In this document: in pieces, positions 61,368-64,000 of the stretch
Layout of the letters: each line of letters opens with the position of its first letter
Numbering within the stretch: the stretch's first letter is position 1
Origin: JBEDUK01 sp963781595
GTDB taxonomy: Bacteria > Actinomycetota > UBA4738
DNA: 64,000 nt
Assembly (NCBI GenBank): GCA_963781595.1
Contig: CAWAGG010000006.1
Span: 1,674,001 to 1,738,000, forward strand
Direction of reading: 5' to 3'
Notes under the pieces: model-generated
What the model saw: only the letters and a program-made list of their open reading frames with translations
Databases searched by the model: none
Told to the model about the DNA's origin: nothing
Translations under genes and position numbers: made by a program

Positions 61368-62045
61368 ATGGCGACACCGGGCGCCGCCGGGGGATTGCGG
61401 GACCGGCTCGCGTCGCTGGAACGGCGGGAGAAGATCGGCCTCGCGGTCATCGGCGGGCTCGTCGTCGTGGGCGCGGTCGTCTGGTACATGCGCTCGCTCC
61501 CGTCGACGGTGCAGATCACCGAGGTCGGCCGTGCGGGCGCTCAGGGTCCGCGGGCATCCGACGCGCCCGTCCCCGGTCCGTCCTCGACGCCGGCCGAGAT
61601 CGTGGTCGACGTCGCCGGCCGGGTACGGCATCCCGGCGTCTACACGTTCCACGTCGGCGACCGCGTCGTCGACGCGATCGAGGCGGCCGGCGGGGCGCTC
61701 CCGGGTTCGGACCTGACCAGCCTGAACCTGGCGGCGCTGCTCACGGACGCCGAACAGATCGTCGTGGGGAAGGTGGGCGCCGGTGGGTCCGCCAGCGGCA
61801 CCTCGGTCGGCGGCTCGTCGTCGGGCGGCTCCGGCGGCTCGGGGGCTCCCGGCGAGAAGGTGAACATCAACACGGCGACGGCCGATCAGCTCGAGGCGTT
61901 ACCGGGCATCGGGCCGGTCCTGGCGCAGCGCATCGTGGACTATCGCGAGCAGCACGGCCCGTTCCGAAGCATCCGGGACCTGTTGAACGTGTCGGGCATC
62001 GGTGATTCGCACATGGCGGACCTGGAACCGCTCGTGACCGTGTAG
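61368..62045 (+). CDS. comEA: ComEA-family DNA-binding protein
   Basis: A 225-residue protein: one N-terminal membrane helix (IGLAVIGGLVVVGAVVWYM), an SLBB domain (VVDVAGRVRHPGVYTFHVGD), a Gly/Ser linker and a C-terminal helix-hairpin-helix pair (INTATADQLEALPGIGPVLA and FRSIRDLLNVSGIGDSHMA) that binds double-stranded DNA. It is a receptor for DNA uptake. comEC follows 11 bases later. Confidence 0.94.
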   Translation: MATPGAAGGLRDRLASLERREKIGLAVIGGLVVVGAVVWYMRSLPSTVQITEVGRAGAQGPRASDAPVPGPSSTPAEIVVDVAGRVRHPGVYTFHVGDRVVDAIEAAGGALPGSDLTSLNLAALLTDAEQIVVGKVGAGGSASGTSVGGSSSGGSGGSGAPGEKVNINTATADQLEALPGIGPVLAQRIVDYREQHGPFRSIRDLLNVSGIGDSHMADLEPLVTV

Positions 62046-62056
62046 GGCGGCGTCGG

Positions 62057-64000
62057 GTGGGGAACTGGTCCCTCGCGGCCGTCGCGGGCGGCTTCTGGGT
62101 CGGGATCCTGGTCGCCGACCGGATGCCGATCGGCTTGACCTGGGCGACGGTGTCGGGGCTCGCCGGGCTCGTCTGTCTCGCGGTCGCGGCGGCGGGACCC
62201 TGGCGCGCCGGAGGGCGTCGGGCCGCCCTCGGCGCCGCGGCGGTCCTGGTGGCGGGATTCGCCCTGCTCGGAATGGGGGAGGGCACCCTCCGCGCCGTGC
62301 ACCTCCGATCGTCGCCGCTGTACGTGGCGGCGGGTCGGTCGATCGTGGTTCGGGGCGCGCTCGACGGCGATCCGTCGCCGGGCGGGCTCGGATGGACGGT
62401 TCCACTGAACGTCGAGCTCGTGGTGCCCGAGCCGGGCGGCGAAGCCGGCGGGACCCGCGTCCACGACCCGGTCTGGATGGAGGGGCGCGGACCGCCGCCC
62501 CACCTGCACTCGGGCGACCGCGTCGAGGTCGACGGGCTCCTGGAGCTGCCGGGGGGCGAGTTCGGACGCTATCTGCTCCATCGCGGGTATGCGGCGGCCC
62601 TCTCGGCGAGCACGCTGCGGCGCCTGGGTCCTCCCTCCGGGCCGGTGGTCCGAGCCGCGGAGACGCTCCGGCGTGCCTTCCGCGCGTCCCTGCAGCGGGT
62701 GTTCCCGTCGAAGGAGGCCGGCCTGATGATGGGCCTCACGCTCGGCGACACGTCGCGGCTCGACCCCGGTGTCGAGGAGGACTTCAAGGCCACCGGCCTC
62801 ACGCACCTGCTCGCGGTGTCCGGCGAGAACCTCGCGATGTTCCTCGCGCCGCTGCTCGGGTTCGCACTCTGGCTGGGCGCGGGACCGCGGGCGCGCTTCG
62901 CGATCGGCCTCGGCGGCGTGGTGTTCTTCGCGCTCCTCACGAGGGCCGAACCCTCGGTGCTCCGTGCCTCCGCGATGGCGGTGCTCACGATGCTCGGCAT
63001 CTTCCTCGGTCGCCCGCGGGCGGGCCCGACGATCCTGGGCGGCGGCGTCCTGGCGCTCCTGGCGCTGAACCCGACCCTCGTGTACTCGGTCGGGTTCCAG
63101 CTATCGGTCGCCGCCACCGCGGGCATGGTGCTGCTCGCCACCCCGATCGCGGCGCGGCTGCGGTTCCTCCCGAAGGGGATCGCGCTCGCGGCCGGGACGA
63201 CGCTGGCGGCGCAGGCGGGCGTGACGCCCGTCCTGCTCTACTACTTCGGCTGGGTTCCGACGGTCACGATCGTGGCGAACGTCCTCGCGTACCCGGCGGT
63301 GGGGCCCGGCATGCTGCTCGGGCTGTTGGCAGCCGCCGTCGGCGTCGTCTGGAGCCTCGGCGGGGCCGCCGTCGCGCACCTCGCCGTCATGCCGCTCGGG
63401 TACCTCGAAGGTCTCGCGCACCGCCTCGCCCGGGCGCCGCTCCCGACGATCACGGCGACGACCGGCCGTGCCGTCCCGTTGCTCGTCGGGCTCGGTCTCG
63501 TCGCGCTCCTGGGATGGTGGCTTTCCTCAGGTCGAAGGCTCCCTGCGCGTGCGGCGATCGTCGCGAGCCTCATCCTCCCGCTCCTCGTCTGGGGCCACGC
63601 CATCGCCGCCGGCGCCCCGCGGGCGCTGACCGTGGTGTTCTTCGACGTCGGGCAGGGCGACGCGGCCCTGATCCGTTCGCCGGCAGGCGCGCAGGTCCTG
63701 ATCGACGGCGGGCCGGACCCGAGCCAGGTAGCGACGAAGCTCGCGGCGCTCGGCGTCCACCGGCTCGACCTGCTGGTCGCGACGCACCCGCACGCCGATC
63801 ACGTGGCCGGCCTTCCCGTCGTGCTCGCGCGGATCGCGGTCGGGCTGGTCGTCGACCCTGGGTGCGCCGGCTCGTCCCCCTTCTACGCGGACTTCCTGCG
63901 CGCCGTTCACGCGAGCGGCGTCCCGTTCCGGCATCCGCGGCCGGGCGCCGAGCTGCGGATCGCCGATGTCCGGCTCGAGGTCCTGGCGCCCGACCACTGC
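62057..64000 (+). CDS. comEC: ComEC/Rec2 DNA-uptake channel, cut by window end
   Basis: From GTG 62057 the frame is open for 648 codons to the last base of the window. It has the DUF4131 region, the competence domain with GLMMGLTLGDTSRLDPGVE, TGLTHLLAVSGENLAM and several membrane helices, then a metallo-beta-lactamase-like domain (FFDVGQGDAALIRSPAGAQV, ATHPHADHVAGL). ComEC forms the channel for single-stranded DNA. The C-terminus is missing only because the sequence ends. Confidence 0.92.
   Translation, partial: MGNWSLAAVAGGFWVGILVADRMPIGLTWATVSGLAGLVCLAVAAAGPWRAGGRRAALGAAAVLVAGFALLGMGEGTLRAVHLRSSPLYVAAGRSIVVRGALDGDPSPGGLGWTVPLNVELVVPEPGGEAGGTRVHDPVWMEGRGPPPHLHSGDRVEVDGLLELPGGEFGRYLLHRGYAAALSASTLRRLGPPSGPVVRAAETLRRAFRASLQRVFPSKEAGLMMGLTLGDTSRLDPGVEEDFKATGLTHLLAVSGENLAMFLAPLLGFALWLGAGPRARFAIGLGGVVFFALLTRAEPSVLRASAMAVLTMLGIFLGRPRAGPTILGGGVLALLALNPTLVYSVGFQLSVAATAGMVLLATPIAARLRFLPKGIALAAGTTLAAQAGVTPVLLYYFGWVPTVTIVANVLAYPAVGPGMLLGLLAAAVGVVWSLGGAAVAHLAVMPLGYLEGLAHRLARAPLPTITATTGRAVPLLVGLGLVALLGWWLSSGRRLPARAAIVASLILPLLVWGHAIAAGAPRALTVVFFDVGQGDAALIRSPAGAQVLIDGGPDPSQVATKLAALGVHRLDLLVATHPHADHVAGLPVVLARIAVGLVVDPGCAGSSPFYADFLRAVHASGVPFRHPRPGAELRIADVRLEVLAPDHC

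Overview
The window is strongly G+C-rich chromosomal DNA with dense, mostly short gene clusters. It uses many GTG and TTG starts and many start-stop overlaps (GTGA, ATGA). The content (MalT-like LuxR regulator, DUF1269, DUF2252, F420-style luciferase-like oxidoreductase, leuS-comEA-comEC order, leaderless-looking promoters) points to an uncultured member of the Actinomycetota or a related high-G+C lineage. I cannot place it more closely by eye.

Layout. Bases 1-9 kb hold a DHA2 drug/proton antiporter divergent from a large LuxR/MalT-type regulator. A stress-like run follows: two cysteine-free AhpD/CMD-like proteins, a lipoprotein, a DUF1269 protein, a DUF2252 protein and a TMEM175-like channel. 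Bases 9-11.6 kb carry an IS110-family transposase with structured flanks and a methyltransferase. Bases 12-21 kb hold CorA, a decayed cupin, two more DHA2 exporters (one a close paralogue of the first), a membrane-linked diacylglycerol-kinase-like protein, a SulP transporter and a PAP2 phosphatase. Bases 21-29 kb have an ArsR/SRPBCC pair, a two-gene 2-oxoacid:ferredoxin oxidoreductase in which four subunits are fused into two proteins, a HEAT-like protein and a small-molecule methyltransferase.

Bases 29-46 kb are accessory: a divergent chagasin-like inhibitor and papain-like protease, then DyP peroxidase, sugar-isomerase-like protein, OsmC, sorbosone-dehydrogenase-like lipoprotein, GMC oxidoreductase, subtilisin, MarR/SnoaL pair and others. 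Several of these genes have broken frames. Bases 46.4-51 kb are a complete sulfate ABC transporter operon (sbp-cysT-cysW-cysA plus a frameshifted YezD-like gene), with a strong promoter and three tandem imperfect repeats in its leader. Bases 51-64 kb look like core genome: hom-thrC, an AGPS-like flavoprotein coupled to a lipid kinase and facing glpD (ether-lipid or glycerolipid metabolism), leuS, comEA and a comEC gene cut by the window end.

The regulatory DNA is unusually readable. Ten genes have a TANNNT box 6-9 bases before the start codon, as expected of leaderless mRNAs. The two CMD-like genes share an almost identical 20-bp palindromic upstream element. The MarR and ArsR genes have palindromes in their promoters. 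I regard the sulfate leader repeats, the CMD upstream element, the IS110 flanking structures and the protease-inhibitor pair as the best candidates for something not yet described.
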